DNA from: Thioclava marina
Lineage (GTDB): Bacteria; Pseudomonadota; Alphaproteobacteria; Rhodobacterales; Rhodobacteraceae
Direction: 5' to 3'
Assembly: GCF_002020135.1 (NCBI RefSeq)
Contig: NZ_MPZS01000001.1
Span: 62,001-126,000, forward strand
DNA: 64,000 bases
In this document: positions 50,311-58,967 of the stretch, in pieces
Layout of the letters: each line of letters starts with the position of its first letter
How positions within the stretch are numbered: position 1 is the stretch's first letter
The notes under the pieces: generated by a model
What the model was told of the DNA's origin: nothing
The model's database searches: none
The model's input: only the letters and a program-made list of their open reading frames with translations
Position numbers and translations under genes: made by a program

Positions 50311-51476
50311 GACGCGGCATCCAGGGATTCGGGCGGGAAGAAAGCGACGCCCGTCATCGTCTGGTTCACATGCATCGCGCCGATCTGCTCGCCATAGGTG
50401 GAGAAACCCACCACCCCGTGGCGCGCGAGCGTGTCCGACACGGCACGTACGGATTGACGACCTTCGGCCTCGAAGCGGCGAAAAATACAGTCGAAGCCCA
50501 GAACCGCCGAAGGTTGCCGGCGCGCCGAGAGCGCGTCGAGTTCGCGCGCAAGATGGGCCGAGATGTCTTCGGGCTCGCCCAGCGTCAGCACCAGCCCCTC
50601 GTCGATCGCCGCAAAGAAAACAAGCGAGTCCCCTGCCCCGACCTGCTGGATCGAGCGCGCGTGATAGCGTCCGCCCACCCGCACGAGCACCGGGTTTGCG
50701 GCAAAGACCGTGGGAGAGAGTTCCTCGACATGAAGCCCCAGCAGCCGCGCATATTCGCGCGCGGCGGGCTCGTCATTGATCCGCACGACCGACCGCGCCT
50801 CGGGATCGGCACGGGTCACGACCATGCGCGACATGGTGGGTTTCAGGTGATTGAACGAAAAGAGCTGCACATCGCAGGCGGAACGCACGATGCTGAGAAC
50901 CGCCGCGTTGGAAAACCGGCGTCCGCGCGCGAAAAGCTCGGCCCGTTGGAACCGGATCCCGTCGCCCGCCGATCCTCCGAAAAGCGGCACCGGCCCGAGA
51001 CCGCCCGACAGCGCGGAGACCAGCGCGTCTTCCTGACCGGACAACCCGTCGACCAGCAGAACGGCGAATTCGCTCGCCCGCGCAAAGGCCCGCCGCGCAA
51101 GGCTCTGGCGGGCGCGCAAAAGGTCCGAAACCAGCGCTTTCGTGTCGAGTTGATCGAGGTTTTCGATCACGAGGAGTTCGGTCGAGAACCCCATCGCAGG
51201 CAAGGCGAAAGCGACGATCTGCCCCGCATCATAGCCGCGTGAGGTAATCTCTCCGGCGGTGGTGCAGCCCACCACCTCCGCCTCGGGCCAGAGTACCTGC
51301 CCCTCGCGCGCAAGGCTTTCGATATCGGCGAGCGCATCGGCAAAGAGGAAGACCTGAGCGAGATTGCCCGGCCCCAGCGCCTCCTTGATCTGGCGGAGCG
51401 CATCGGGCGCATTCGCCGACGCACAGGCCGAGCGCGGACATCCCGGCCCCGCAGGTCTGATCAAATTCTCTCGCAT
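50307..51476 (-). CDS. FIST-domain sensor protein
   Basis: 389 residues with FIST N (about 25-225: EVVGCTTAGEITSRGYDAGQIV, LFGGSAGDG) and FIST C (about 230-380: AVLGFDCIFRRFEAEGRQ, GFSTYGEQIGAMHVNQTMTG). FIST proteins are thought to bind small ligands and signal to kinases. GGAGG precedes the ATG with 5-base spacing; several in-frame starts upstream lack one. It sits between the response regulator (22 bases) and the kinase (overlap), so it is likely the sensor partner of the kinase. Confidence 0.9.
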   Translation of the reverse strand: MRENLIRPAGPGCPRSACASANAPDALRQIKEALGPGNLAQVFLFADALADIESLAREGQVLWPEAEVVGCTTAGEITSRGYDAGQIVAFALPAMGFSTELLVIENLDQLDTKALVSDLLRARQSLARRAFARASEFAVLLVDGLSGQEDALVSALSGGLGPVPLFGGSAGDGIRFQRAELFARGRRFSNAAVLSIVRSACDVQLFSFNHLKPTMSRMVVTRADPEARSVVRINDEPAAREYARLLGLHVEELSPTVFAANPVLVRVGGRYHARSIQQVGAGDSLVFFAAIDEGLVLTLGEPEDISAHLARELDALSARRQPSAVLGFDCIFRRFEAEGRQSVRAVSDTLARHGVVGFSTYGEQIGAMHVNQTMTGVAFFPPESLDAAS

Positions 51477-51498
51477 GGCGCCTCCCAACATCGGGAGG

Positions 51499-52206
51499 TT
51501 AGCCCGTCCGCCAGCTTTCCGGCAATCCCGACATGCTCTGTGCCTCGCGCGCAATCAGCACGGCCTGCGTGCGTGAACACACACCGAGCTTGCGCATGAT
51601 GGCGGTGACATGGGCTTTTACCGTGGTTTCCGCGATGTTGAGGTCATAGGCGATCTGCTTGTTCATCTTGCCCTCGCAGATCTGCTCGAGGATGTTCGCC
51701 TGCTGGCGGGTGAGCTGGCTCAGGCGGCGGATCGCCTCGTCCTGCGGGCTCAGACCGTTGCCTTCGGCCAATGCCTCGCCATTGGCCTCGGGCACGAAAA
51801 CCTCGCCCCGCGCGATCGCGGCAAAGGCGGCGCGGAACAGCTCGCGGCGCGAATGTTTGGGCACGAAACCGGCAGCCCCGGCTAGGATGGCCGAGCGGAT
51901 CACCCGCGGCTCGTCGAGAGAGGACACGACCATGATCGGCAGATCGGGCGCGGCCTGCTTGAGCCGCATCAACCCGTCGAGCCCGTTCACATCCGGCAGG
52001 TTGAGATCGAGAACGATCACATCGGGCGTGGCCCCCTCCTCGATCTTGTCGAGCGCCTCGGCAAGCCGTTCGGCATGGGTCACCGTCTGGATCCCCGCCA
52101 CCGCCTGCAAGGTCATCGCGAGCGCATCGCAAAAGAGCGGGTGATCCTCGACGATGAGGGCCGAGGTGAACTCGTTTCTGTGCTGCGGAACTGCGCGATC
52201 CTTCAT
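51499..52206 (-). CDS. NarL/FixJ-type response regulator (FlhR-like)
   Basis: 235 residues. Receiver with D67 in VIVLDLNLPDVNG, T/S and Lys in MVVSSLDEPRV and GFVPKHSRREL; LuxR-type HTH LTRQQANILEQICEGKMNKQIAYDLNIAETTVKAHVTAIMRKLG. First gene of a response regulator-FIST-kinase operon beside xoxF, resembling FlhR. It is the best candidate to bind the TGGTC/GACCA dyads of this locus; its own upstream gap (52207-52475) has none that I see. Confidence 0.92.
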   Translation of the reverse strand: MKDRAVPQHRNEFTSALIVEDHPLFCDALAMTLQAVAGIQTVTHAERLAEALDKIEEGATPDVIVLDLNLPDVNGLDGLMRLKQAAPDLPIMVVSSLDEPRVIRSAILAGAAGFVPKHSRRELFRAAFAAIARGEVFVPEANGEALAEGNGLSPQDEAIRRLSQLTRQQANILEQICEGKMNKQIAYDLNIAETTVKAHVTAIMRKLGVCSRTQAVLIAREAQSMSGLPESWRTG

Positions 52207-52426
52207 GGGCCGTCCTTCGGTCTGCGTCGCGGGGTGAGAGGCCCGCTTTCTTCCAACCTAGCGCGCGGCGCGCCCGGAGGGATACTGGCAATAAGTAGGA
52301 TATGGGGTTTTGCGGTGCTTTCCCCTTCACCCGGTTCAGCCTTTGGAGCGGCGCTGATAGCCCCGACGGCTCCCGCACGCGCGGCTCGGATCGGTGCAGG
52401 GCCCCGGCGATACCGATCGGACAAGG

Positions 52427-52454
52427 AAAAGGGCGCGAGGTTTCCCCCGCGCCC
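52427..52454 (-). terminator. Terminator of xoxF
   Basis: On the minus strand GGGCGCGGGGGAAACCTCGCGCCC folds into a 7-10 bp GC-rich stem followed by TTTTCC, 22 bases after the xoxF stop. The rest of 52207-52475 is a GC-rich gap with no gene, holding the response regulator promoter. Confidence 0.7.
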
Positions 52455-52475
52455 TGTCCGTCTCGCACCTTTGGA

Positions 52476-54242
52476 TCAGTTCGCCGAAGCGAGTTTCTTG
52501 GGCAGGCGGAACGTCCAGACCATGCCACCCTGGTTGAGGTAGTTGACGTGCTTGGCGACTTCGCCACCCCAGAGCGGAACCGCGCCGCCCCAGCCCGACA
52601 TCACGGTCACATATTGCTCGCCATCCTGCTCCCAGGTGATCGGCTGGCCGACGATGCCAGAGCCGGTCTGGAACGACCACAGCTCTTCGCCGGTCTCGTC
52701 ATCGAGCGCGATGAACTTGCCCTCGGGCGTGCCGAAGAACACCAGACCACCCGCGGTCGCCATCGTGCCACCCCAGAGCGGCGCGTCGTTCTTGTACTCC
52801 CACTTCACCTCGCCGGTATTCGGGTCCATCGCCTTGAGCGAGCCGATGTAATCCTCGAAGAGCGGTTTGATGGTGAAGCCAGCGCCGAGATAGGCCGCGC
52901 CTTTCTTGTAGGAGATCGGCTCGTTCCAGATATCCATGCCCCACTCGTTCGAGGGCACGTAGAACAGGCCCGTCTTCTGCGAGTAGCTCATCGGCATCCA
53001 GTTCTTGCCGCCGAGGAACGACGGAACCGCGAAGACCTGCTGGCCCTTGCCATCGTCCGAGCTGGCATTCGGAGCGCCGGGGCGGTTCTCTTCGTTGTAG
53101 ATCGGACGGCCGTTCTCGTCGATGCCGCTGGCCCAGCTGATATCCTTCACGAAGGGATAGGCCGCGATGAACTTCCCGTCCTCGCGATTGAGGATGTAGA
53201 AGAAGCCGTTGCGGTCGGCGGTGGCGAAGCGCTTGTTGCCGTCCTTGTCGGTGAAGGCGATCACCTCGTTCACACCGTCAAAGTCCCAGCCTTCGCGGGG
53301 CGTGGTCTGGAAGTGCCACTTGATCTCGCCGGTCTTCGGATCGATCCCGAGACGCGAGGCCGCATAGAGGTTGTCGCCGGTGCCGTCGTTCTTCTCGCCC
53401 GCGTTGCGCAGCCACGAGTTCCACGGAGCGGGGTTGCCCGCGCCAAAGACCAGCGTGTCGGTGTCGATGTCATAGGAACCGCCGAGCCAGGTCGCCCCGC
53501 CGCCGGTCTTCCACATGTCGCCCGGCCAGCTCGCATTCAGCGTGCCGGTCATCGTGCTTTCCTCGCCGTTGAGCGTGCCCATGTGGCCTTCGATGGTCGG
53601 ACGGGTCCAGACCAGCTCGCCGGTTTCGGCGTCGCGCGCCTGAACTTCGCCGACGATCCCGAATTCACCGCCCGAATTTCCGGTGATGACAAGGCCGTTC
53701 ACGATCAGCGGCGCGGCGGTGTAGGAATAGCCTTCCTTGTAATCCGCGATCTTCTTGTTCCAGACGACCTTCCCGGTCTTGCGATCGAGCGCGACGATGC
53801 GCGCGTCCAGCGTGCCGAAATAGACATTGTCGCCATAGATCGCGGCACCGCGGTTGATCACGTCACAGCAGGGCAGGATGCCTTCGGGCAGGCGCGCATC
53901 GTATTGCCAGAGCTCTTCGCCCGTCTTCACGTCGATCGCCCACATCCGCGAGTAAGAGCCGGTGATGTACATCACGCCGTCATAGACGATCGGCTGGCTT
54001 TCCTGGCCGCGCTGTTTCTCGCCCCCGAGGCTGAAAGCCCAGGCCGGGACGAGGTTCTCGACGTTGCCCTTGTTGAGCGTTTCCAGCGGCGAATAGCGCT
54101 GGAGATGGCGGCCCATCCCGTTGGTCAGCACATCGGCGGTGCTGTTCTCGTCATTGGCCAGATCCTGCTCGGTCACGCCCGCGGTGGCGGCGGTCCCGAG
54201 GCAGGAGATGGCAACGACGGCGGCCAGTACGAATCTGTTCAT
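52476..54242 (-). CDS. xoxF: Lanthanide-dependent methanol dehydrogenase XoxF (PQQ)
   Basis: 588 residues with signal peptide [21 protein letters not shown], thus periplasmic. Eight-bladed PQQ propeller with vicinal cysteines C125-C126 (LPCCDVI), metal ligands E193 (GGEFGI) and N270 (GAGNPAPWN), catalytic D320 and the extra D322 in [10 protein letters not shown]. The second Asp, Ala in calcium MxaF enzymes, marks lanthanide-dependent XoxF. It oxidises methanol, other primary alcohols or formaldehyde and passes electrons to cytochrome c. GGGAGG is better spaced for 54242 than for the ATG just before it. Confidence 0.96.
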   Translation of the reverse strand: MNRFVLAAVVAISCLGTAATAGVTEQDLANDENSTADVLTNGMGRHLQRYSPLETLNKGNVENLVPAWAFSLGGEKQRGQESQPIVYDGVMYITGSYSRMWAIDVKTGEELWQYDARLPEGILPCCDVINRGAAIYGDNVYFGTLDARIVALDRKTGKVVWNKKIADYKEGYSYTAAPLIVNGLVITGNSGGEFGIVGEVQARDAETGELVWTRPTIEGHMGTLNGEESTMTGTLNASWPGDMWKTGGGATWLGGSYDIDTDTLVFGAGNPAPWNSWLRNAGEKNDGTGDNLYAASRLGIDPKTGEIKWHFQTTPREGWDFDGVNEVIAFTDKDGNKRFATADRNGFFYILNREDGKFIAAYPFVKDISWASGIDENGRPIYNEENRPGAPNASSDDGKGQQVFAVPSFLGGKNWMPMSYSQKTGLFYVPSNEWGMDIWNEPISYKKGAAYLGAGFTIKPLFEDYIGSLKAMDPNTGEVKWEYKNDAPLWGGTMATAGGLVFFGTPEGKFIALDDETGEELWSFQTGSGIVGQPITWEQDGEQYVTVMSGWGGAVPLWGGEVAKHVNYLNQGGMVWTFRLPKKLASAN

Positions 54243-54332
54243 CATGTCCTCCCGTTGATCTCCCCACCGTGGGCTCACACGCGGCTCACGGTGCATCACG
54301 GGTCAAGTATCGACGGCAGGCTCCCGGCGTAT

Positions 54333-54363
54333 ATTGTCCATTGGTCTTACGCCCCATGCGACC
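54333..54363. promoter_or_regulatory. Operator candidate upstream of xoxF (site B)
   Basis: ATTGTCCATTGGTC (54333-54346) followed at fixed distance by GCGACC (54358-54363), 91-121 bases before xoxF. ATTGGTC...CGACC has the same 24-base spacing as site A (55581-55604); ATTGTCC-N-TTGGTC recurs in site C (62215-62228, opposite strand). Confidence 0.55.
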
Positions 54364-54388
54364 CTGCCGTCGAAACGGGAGGCGGGGG

Positions 54389-54769
54389 TCAGTGCAAGGT
54401 CGAGAGATAGCTCACGATGAAATCCTGAACGGTCGGATCCTCGATGCCCACATGGCGCATCTTGGTCCCGGGAACGAATTCGTCATTGTCTTCCATCCAG
54501 GCGCGCAATGCGCCGGGCGTCCAGACGAACCCCGCGTTTTCAAGGGCTTCGGAATAGGGATAGCCCTCTTTCGTGCCCGCTTTGCGCCCGACGACACCAT
54601 TCAGCAGCGGGCCATAGCTCGCCTTGTCGGCATCGACCGAATGGCACCGTTTGCAAGCGGTCTCGAAGAGCGCGGCACCGGCATCGACCTTGACCTTCTC
54701 GAAGGTCTCGGCCTGCACGGGCAGGCTCAGGCACATGAGGGCGAGGGCGGAAAAAATCGGGCGCATCAT
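54389..54769 (-). CDS. Class I cytochrome c (XoxF-associated)
   Basis: 126 residues, with signal peptide ending about LPVQA, one heme motif CKRCH, and a distal methionine in FVPGTKMRHVGI. Small soluble periplasmic cytochrome c, likely the electron carrier between XoxF and an oxidase. Two in-frame ATGs (54769, 54766); AGGAGA is 7 bases from the first. It precedes xoxF on the same strand with a 146-base gap containing site B. Confidence 0.92.
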   Translation of the reverse strand: MMRPIFSALALMCLSLPVQAETFEKVKVDAGAALFETACKRCHSVDADKASYGPLLNGVVGRKAGTKEGYPYSEALENAGFVWTPGALRAWMEDNDEFVPGTKMRHVGIEDPTVQDFIVSYLSTLH

Positions 54770-54854
54770 CGGTTCGTCTCCTGTTACGATTGTCACTGGC
54801 GAGACTGCCCGCGCGCGGCCGATCCGGGCTTGATACGGATCAAGCTACCCCCCC

Positions 54855-54867
54855 GACCTTGGTCGTA
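54855..54867. promoter_or_regulatory. Operator candidate upstream of cytochrome c (site D)
   Basis: GACCTTGGTC (54855-54864) is a perfect 10-bp palindrome overlapping TTGGTCGTA (54859-54867), about 90 bases upstream of the cytochrome c start. The reverse complement GACCAAGGTC recurs at 62259-62268. TTGGTCGTA is identical to site A over nine bases. Confidence 0.5.
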
Positions 54868-54958
54868 ATTCACGCCGAAAATCGCCGCGATCGAACGGAA
54901 AACTGCGGCGGCCGGGCCGAGACGAGAGAGAGGACACCCCGGCCGCCCACGCGCCACG

Positions 54959-55504
54959 TCAGGACAGCGGCGCGTATTTCCAATTATCCGCGTCGGGCGT
55001 GACCTCATCGAGATCGTAACCCGCGCCCTTCAAACGTTTCGCGGTCGGCAGGCCCGCTTCGGCGGCGCGATCGACCAGCGCCCTGCCCGCCGCCTCGTCC
55101 CTGGCCACGCCTCTCCCGCGCATCAGGTCGAGCCCGCGATTGAACATGCCGACCGGATCGCCCAGATCGGCCGCGCGCTTGTCCCAATCGGCCGCGGCGC
55201 CCGGATCGAGCGGCCCGCCAAGCCCGTTATCCTCGAGCTGGCTCATCCAGGTCATCGCGCCGGTCCAGCCATCTTGCGAGCAGCGCTCGAAGAGCATCCG
55301 CGCCTCGGCGTGGCGGCCCGATTTCGTGATCAGATAGCCCATCGCGCAATTCGTCATCGAGGTCTCGCCGCGCCCGACATCGCGCAGCGCCCGATCGAGC
55401 GACAGTTCCTCGGGATTGAGGTCTCCATAGCTCTCGGCGTCCTGTGCGAACCCGTTGCCGGGCAGAGCCGCCAGAAGCATTGCGAGGATGAAAACGTGGC
55501 GCAT
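54959..55504 (-). CDS. Exported Sel1-repeat protein
   Basis: 181 residues starting MRHVFILAMLLAALPGNGFAQ (signal peptide). Sel1-like alpha-repeats follow, with GTYLI/DGWTGAMTWMSQLEDNGLG and AADLGDPVGMFNRGLDLMRGRGVARDEAAG units. Such repeats bind other proteins. It is next to the xoxF-cytochrome genes on the minus strand, divergent from the lut-like operon, and shares the gap 55505-55656 with site A. Function unknown. Confidence 0.8.
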   Translation of the reverse strand: MRHVFILAMLLAALPGNGFAQDAESYGDLNPEELSLDRALRDVGRGETSMTNCAMGYLITKSGRHAEARMLFERCSQDGWTGAMTWMSQLEDNGLGGPLDPGAAADWDKRAADLGDPVGMFNRGLDLMRGRGVARDEAAGRALVDRAAEAGLPTAKRLKGAGYDLDEVTPDADNWKYAPLS

Positions 55505-55580
55505 TGCATGACCTCCCTCGATCTCCCGAAAGCCATCGTAACATGCGCGGGCCTCACGCGGGTCACCTCGGTCCCTAGAC

Positions 55581-55604
55581 ATTGGTCGTATTGCGCATAC
55601 GACC
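55581..55604. promoter_or_regulatory. Operator candidate in the Sel1/lut divergent gap (site A)
   Basis: ATTGGTC at 55581 opens a near-perfect dyad: GGTCGTAT (55584-55591), 5 bases, ATACGACC (55597-55604). It is 53 bases before the TTG start of the ABC binding protein and 77 before the Sel1 start, so it can serve both. Confidence 0.6.
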
Positions 55605-55656
55605 ACGCATTCGCAGCATGAGCCGACCGGGAAAGATCCGGTACGGGAGGAAATCA

Positions 55657-56832
55657 TTGGCTTTTCAATGGCTCATCGGCGCCTGCGCCGCGCTTGTGCT
55701 TGCGACTCAAACGCAGGCCGAGGTGCTGCGCATCGACTGGATCGAGCGGCAGGTGTCGCCGCCGCCGGTGCTGTCGAACATGGCAGCGATTCCCTCCGGT
55801 CTCGGCCTCGACGGTGCACGACTGGCCGAAAGAGACATCGCTACGACCGGGCGCTTCACGGGGCAGAGTTATGATTTGCACGAGACAGTCGTCGCCCCGG
55901 ATGCGGATTTCCTGAAAGCTGCGAAATCCACGTTGGCCGAGGGCGCCCGGGTTCTGGTGGTCAAGGCCCCTGCCCCGGATCTGCTCGCACTCGCCGACCT
56001 GCCCGAAGCGCAAGGCGCGCTCATCCTCGACGCCTACGCGCAAGATGATGCGCTGCGGGGCGCGGACTGCCGTGCCAACGTGCTGCACACCGCACCGAGC
56101 TATGCGATGCGCACCGATGCGCTGGCGCAGTTTCTTCTGAAAAAACAATGGCGCAAACTGGTTTTGATTGCCGGGCAATTACCCGAAGATCTGGCCTTTA
56201 CAGCCGCATTGAAACGCTCGCTCACGAAATTCGGTCTGAACCTCGCCGGCGAGAAAACCTGGGATTTCGACGCGAATATGCGCCGCGCGGCGGCCGCTGA
56301 AGTTCCCCTGTTCACGCAGGACCTGCCCGCGCATGATCTGCTCCTCGTCTCCGACGAGCCCGGCGATTTCGCCCGCTACATCGCCTATAACACCTGGGTT
56401 GCGCGCCCACTCGCGGGGTCCGAGGGGCTCAAACCCGTCGGCTGGTCCGGCGTGGTCGAGCAATACGGCGCGGCGCAGCTGCAAAACCGCTTTCGCGAGG
56501 CGGCAGGCCGCGAGATGCAGCAGGCCGATTTCGCCGCCTGGATCGCTGTCGCGGCCCTTGGCGAGGCCTTCACGCGCACACAATCGACCGACCCCGCGAT
56601 GCTGCGCACCTATATGCTCTCGGACGCATTTCGCCTTGCAGGTTTCCTTGGCCGGCCTCTGTCCTTTCGCAACTGGAACGGACAGCTGCGCCAGCCGATC
56701 CCGCTCGTGACCGAGCGTGCGGTGGCCGCCCTCGCGCCGCTCGAGGGCTTCCTCCACCAGATCAACGAACTCGACACTCTGGGCGTGGACGCGCCCGAAT
56801 CCCCCTGCACAGCTTTCGGAGACGCCAGATGA
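55657..56832 (+). CDS. ABC-type binding protein of the PQQ-alcohol oxidation locus (LutA-like)
   Basis: 391 residues from a TTG start. GGGAGG is exactly 6 bases before the TTG, and the first 22 residues (MAFQWLIGACAALVLATQTQA) form a clean signal peptide; an ATG 39 bases upstream lacks a ribosome site. The fold is a type I periplasmic binding protein, matching the family associated with PQQ-dependent catabolism (TIGR03863-like, LutA of lanthanide uptake clusters). It could bind a lanthanide chelate or another substrate; inference. Overlaps the next gene. Confidence 0.85.
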   Translation: MAFQWLIGACAALVLATQTQAEVLRIDWIERQVSPPPVLSNMAAIPSGLGLDGARLAERDIATTGRFTGQSYDLHETVVAPDADFLKAAKSTLAEGARVLVVKAPAPDLLALADLPEAQGALILDAYAQDDALRGADCRANVLHTAPSYAMRTDALAQFLLKKQWRKLVLIAGQLPEDLAFTAALKRSLTKFGLNLAGEKTWDFDANMRRAAAAEVPLFTQDLPAHDLLLVSDEPGDFARYIAYNTWVARPLAGSEGLKPVGWSGVVEQYGAAQLQNRFREAAGREMQQADFAAWIAVAALGEAFTRTQSTDPAMLRTYMLSDAFRLAGFLGRPLSFRNWNGQLRQPIPLVTERAVAALAPLEGFLHQINELDTLGVDAPESPCTAFGDAR

Positions 56833-57791
56833 TCCGCGCGTTACTACTGACTACCCTTCTCGCCTCGCCCGCACTGGCCGACGAGATCTGGGTCACCAAT
56901 GAAATGGACGACACGGTCAGCGTGATCGACGCGAAGACGCTCGAGGTTCTGCATACCTACGAGACCGGAGAACGCCCGCGCGGGATCACCTTCAGCCGCG
57001 ACTTCAAGCGCCTTTATATCTGCGCCTCCGACAGCGATGCGGTGCAGGTGATGGACCCAGACACCGGCAAGATCCTGCATGACCTGCCCTCGGGTGAAGA
57101 CCCCGAGCAATTCGTGATCGCGCCGGATGATCGGCTGCTCTACATCGCCAATGAAGATGACGCCATCACCACCGTCGTCGACACCCAGACCCGCAAGGTG
57201 GTCTCGCAGATCGACGTGGGCGTGGAGCCCGAGGGTATGGGGATATCGCCGGACGGCAAGGTTCAGGTGACGACCTCCGAGACGACGAACATGGCGCATT
57301 GGATCGACACGCAATCGCACAAGATCATCGCCAACTCTCTCGTCGATCCGCGCCCGCGCCATGCCGAATTCAGTCCTGACGGCAAGGAATTGTGGGTCAG
57401 CTCGGAGATCGGCGGGACAGTGGCGATCTTCGACACGAAGGATCAAAGCCAGATCGGCAAGATCTCCTTCCAGCTCAAGGGCGTGCGGCCCGAGAAGATC
57501 CAGCCGGTGGGCATGCGGTTTTCGCCCGATGCCACAAAGGTCTTCATCGCGCTTGGCCCCGCAAACCATATCGCGGTCGTCGATGCGAAAACGTTCGAGG
57601 TCGAGCGATATATTCTCGTCGGGCGTCGCGTCTGGCACATGGCGCTTTCGCCGGACCAGACCCGCCTGTTCACCACCAACGGTGTTTCCGGCGATGTGAC
57701 GGTAATCGATATCGCCTCGCTCGAACCTATCGACACCGTGAAGGTCGGCCGTTTCCCCTGGGGCGCGGCGGCGCGTCCCTCCAGCAAGTGA
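56829..57791 (+). CDS. YVTN-type beta-propeller exported protein
   Basis: 320 residues with signal peptide MIRALLLTTLLASPALA. Seven-bladed YVTN repeats such as EIWVTNEMDDTVSVIDAKTLEV and VWHMALSPDQTRLFTTNGVSGDVTVID. It matches the propeller family found with PQQ-dependent catabolism genes (TIGR03866-like) and the lutB position of lanthanide clusters. ATGA overlap with the upstream gene. Confidence 0.9.
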   Translation: MIRALLLTTLLASPALADEIWVTNEMDDTVSVIDAKTLEVLHTYETGERPRGITFSRDFKRLYICASDSDAVQVMDPDTGKILHDLPSGEDPEQFVIAPDDRLLYIANEDDAITTVVDTQTRKVVSQIDVGVEPEGMGISPDGKVQVTTSETTNMAHWIDTQSHKIIANSLVDPRPRHAEFSPDGKELWVSSEIGGTVAIFDTKDQSQIGKISFQLKGVRPEKIQPVGMRFSPDATKVFIALGPANHIAVVDAKTFEVERYILVGRRVWHMALSPDQTRLFTTNGVSGDVTVIDIASLEPIDTVKVGRFPWGAAARPSSK

Positions 57792-57802
57792 AGAGGCTTC
57801 CT

Positions 57803-58249
57803 GTGTTTTCCGAAATTCTGAAAATCGGTTTGATTGCAGCGATTTGCGCGGGCCCCGCTTGGGCCGATGACGATGGAGACGATGCTGCGCCGCCCGCGGG
57901 TCTGCTCGCAGGCAAAAACAAGGAGGACCTCCCGGAGGTGATCCTGTCGGTGGGCGAACCGCTCGGCGATCCGTGGCATTTGAAATCCGGCCGCTATTAC
58001 GAGGTCGAGATCACGGCGGACGGCTCGGGCGAGATCGGCCTTGAAGGCGCGGGCTTCTTCCGGGCGATCTGGGTCGACGAGGTGGTGATCCGGGGGCTGG
58101 AGGTCCGACCGATGGGACTCCACTCGATCGAGTTCGATCGCGCGGGAACGATGGAGATCGGCTTTGTCGCGATCAAGCCGGGTCGCTACGACCTGCATAT
58201 CCCCGGCGCGACCGGCGCCACACAACGGTTGGAGATCGTGATTGAGTGA
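57803..58249 (+). CDS. Small exported beta-rich protein of the lut-like operon
   Basis: 148 residues from a GTG with GAGG 6 bases before it and a signal peptide MFSEILKIGLIAAICAGPAWA. An alternative GTG at 57788 overlaps the previous stop. The mature part is acidic at the start (DDDGDDAAPP), then a predicted beta sandwich with GDPWHLKSGRYYEVEI, GFFRAIWVDEVVI and GLHSIEF, ending PGRYDLHIPGATG, similar in outline to cupredoxin-like domains but without an obvious copper set. No family recognised; possibly the lutC counterpart. Confidence 0.7.
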   Translation: MFSEILKIGLIAAICAGPAWADDDGDDAAPPAGLLAGKNKEDLPEVILSVGEPLGDPWHLKSGRYYEVEITADGSGEIGLEGAGFFRAIWVDEVVIRGLEVRPMGLHSIEFDRAGTMEIGFVAIKPGRYDLHIPGATGATQRLEIVIE

Positions 58250-58967
58250 GGCGCCCGCCCTTCTCGTCCGGGGTCTCAGCCATGACTGGGGCCGCAAACC
58301 CACGCTGCGCGATGTGAGTTTCTCCGTCCCGCGCGGGCGGTTCTGCGCGCTTCTGGGACCGAATGGCGCGGGCAAATCCACCTTGATGTCTGTTCTGACG
58401 GGGCTGATCCGTCCCGCCCCGGGCGTGGTGGAGATCGCGAGCCACGACATGGCGCGCGCGCGCCGCGCGGCCCTGGCCGAAATCGGCGTCGTCTTCCAAC
58501 AACCGACGCTGGATCTGGATCGCTCGGTGCGCGCCAACCTGCGTTACTTCGCGGCGCTGCACGGGCTGGGGCGCAAGATCGCGGATGCTCGGATCGCCGA
58601 AGCGCTGGAACGTCTCGGCATGGCCGAACGCGCGGATGAACGGCTCCGCGCGCTCAATGGCGGGCATCGGCGGCGCATGGAGATCGCCCGCGCGCTCCTG
58701 CACCGCCCGCGTCTTCTGTTGCTCGATGAGCCGACCGTTGGCCTTGACGCGCCTGCCCGGAGCGCGATTACCGATCATGTTCATCAACTCGCCCGCGACG
58801 GCATCGCTGTCCTCTGGGCTACCCATCTCGCCGATGAGCTGCACCCCGAGGATCAGGTCGTCTTGCTCCATAAAGGCGTCGTGGTGACCAATGGCGTCGT
58901 CCGGGATTTGGTTGAAGATCGCTCAGTAACCGATTGGTTTACCGACGCCATGGAGAGTGCGGCATGA
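58242..58967 (+). CDS. ABC transporter ATPase (LutE-like)
   Basis: 241 residues from a TTG start, 8-base overlap with the upstream gene and GGAG 7 bases away. Walker A GPNGAGKST, Walker B LLLLDEPTVGLD and H-loop LWATHLADEL are complete. The signature is ALNGGHRRRMEIARAL, differing from LSGGQ. Matches the ATPase of PQQ-associated ABC-2 transporters (TIGR03864-like). Works with the permease that follows. Confidence 0.92.
   Translation: MSEAPALLVRGLSHDWGRKPTLRDVSFSVPRGRFCALLGPNGAGKSTLMSVLTGLIRPAPGVVEIASHDMARARRAALAEIGVVFQQPTLDLDRSVRANLRYFAALHGLGRKIADARIAEALERLGMAERADERLRALNGGHRRRMEIARALLHRPRLLLLDEPTVGLDAPARSAITDHVHQLARDGIAVLWATHLADELHPEDQVVLLHKGVVVTNGVVRDLVEDRSVTDWFTDAMESAA

Noticed and set aside
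52476-54242. Calcium-dependent MxaF methanol dehydrogenase
   Set aside because: The residue two after the catalytic Asp is Asp (WDFDG), not Ala, and no mxaI small subunit gene is nearby.
52302-54410. Open frame of 702 codons antisense to xoxF
   Set aside because: XoxF is certain with active-site residues; the opposite frame arises from codon bias and crosses intergenic regions.
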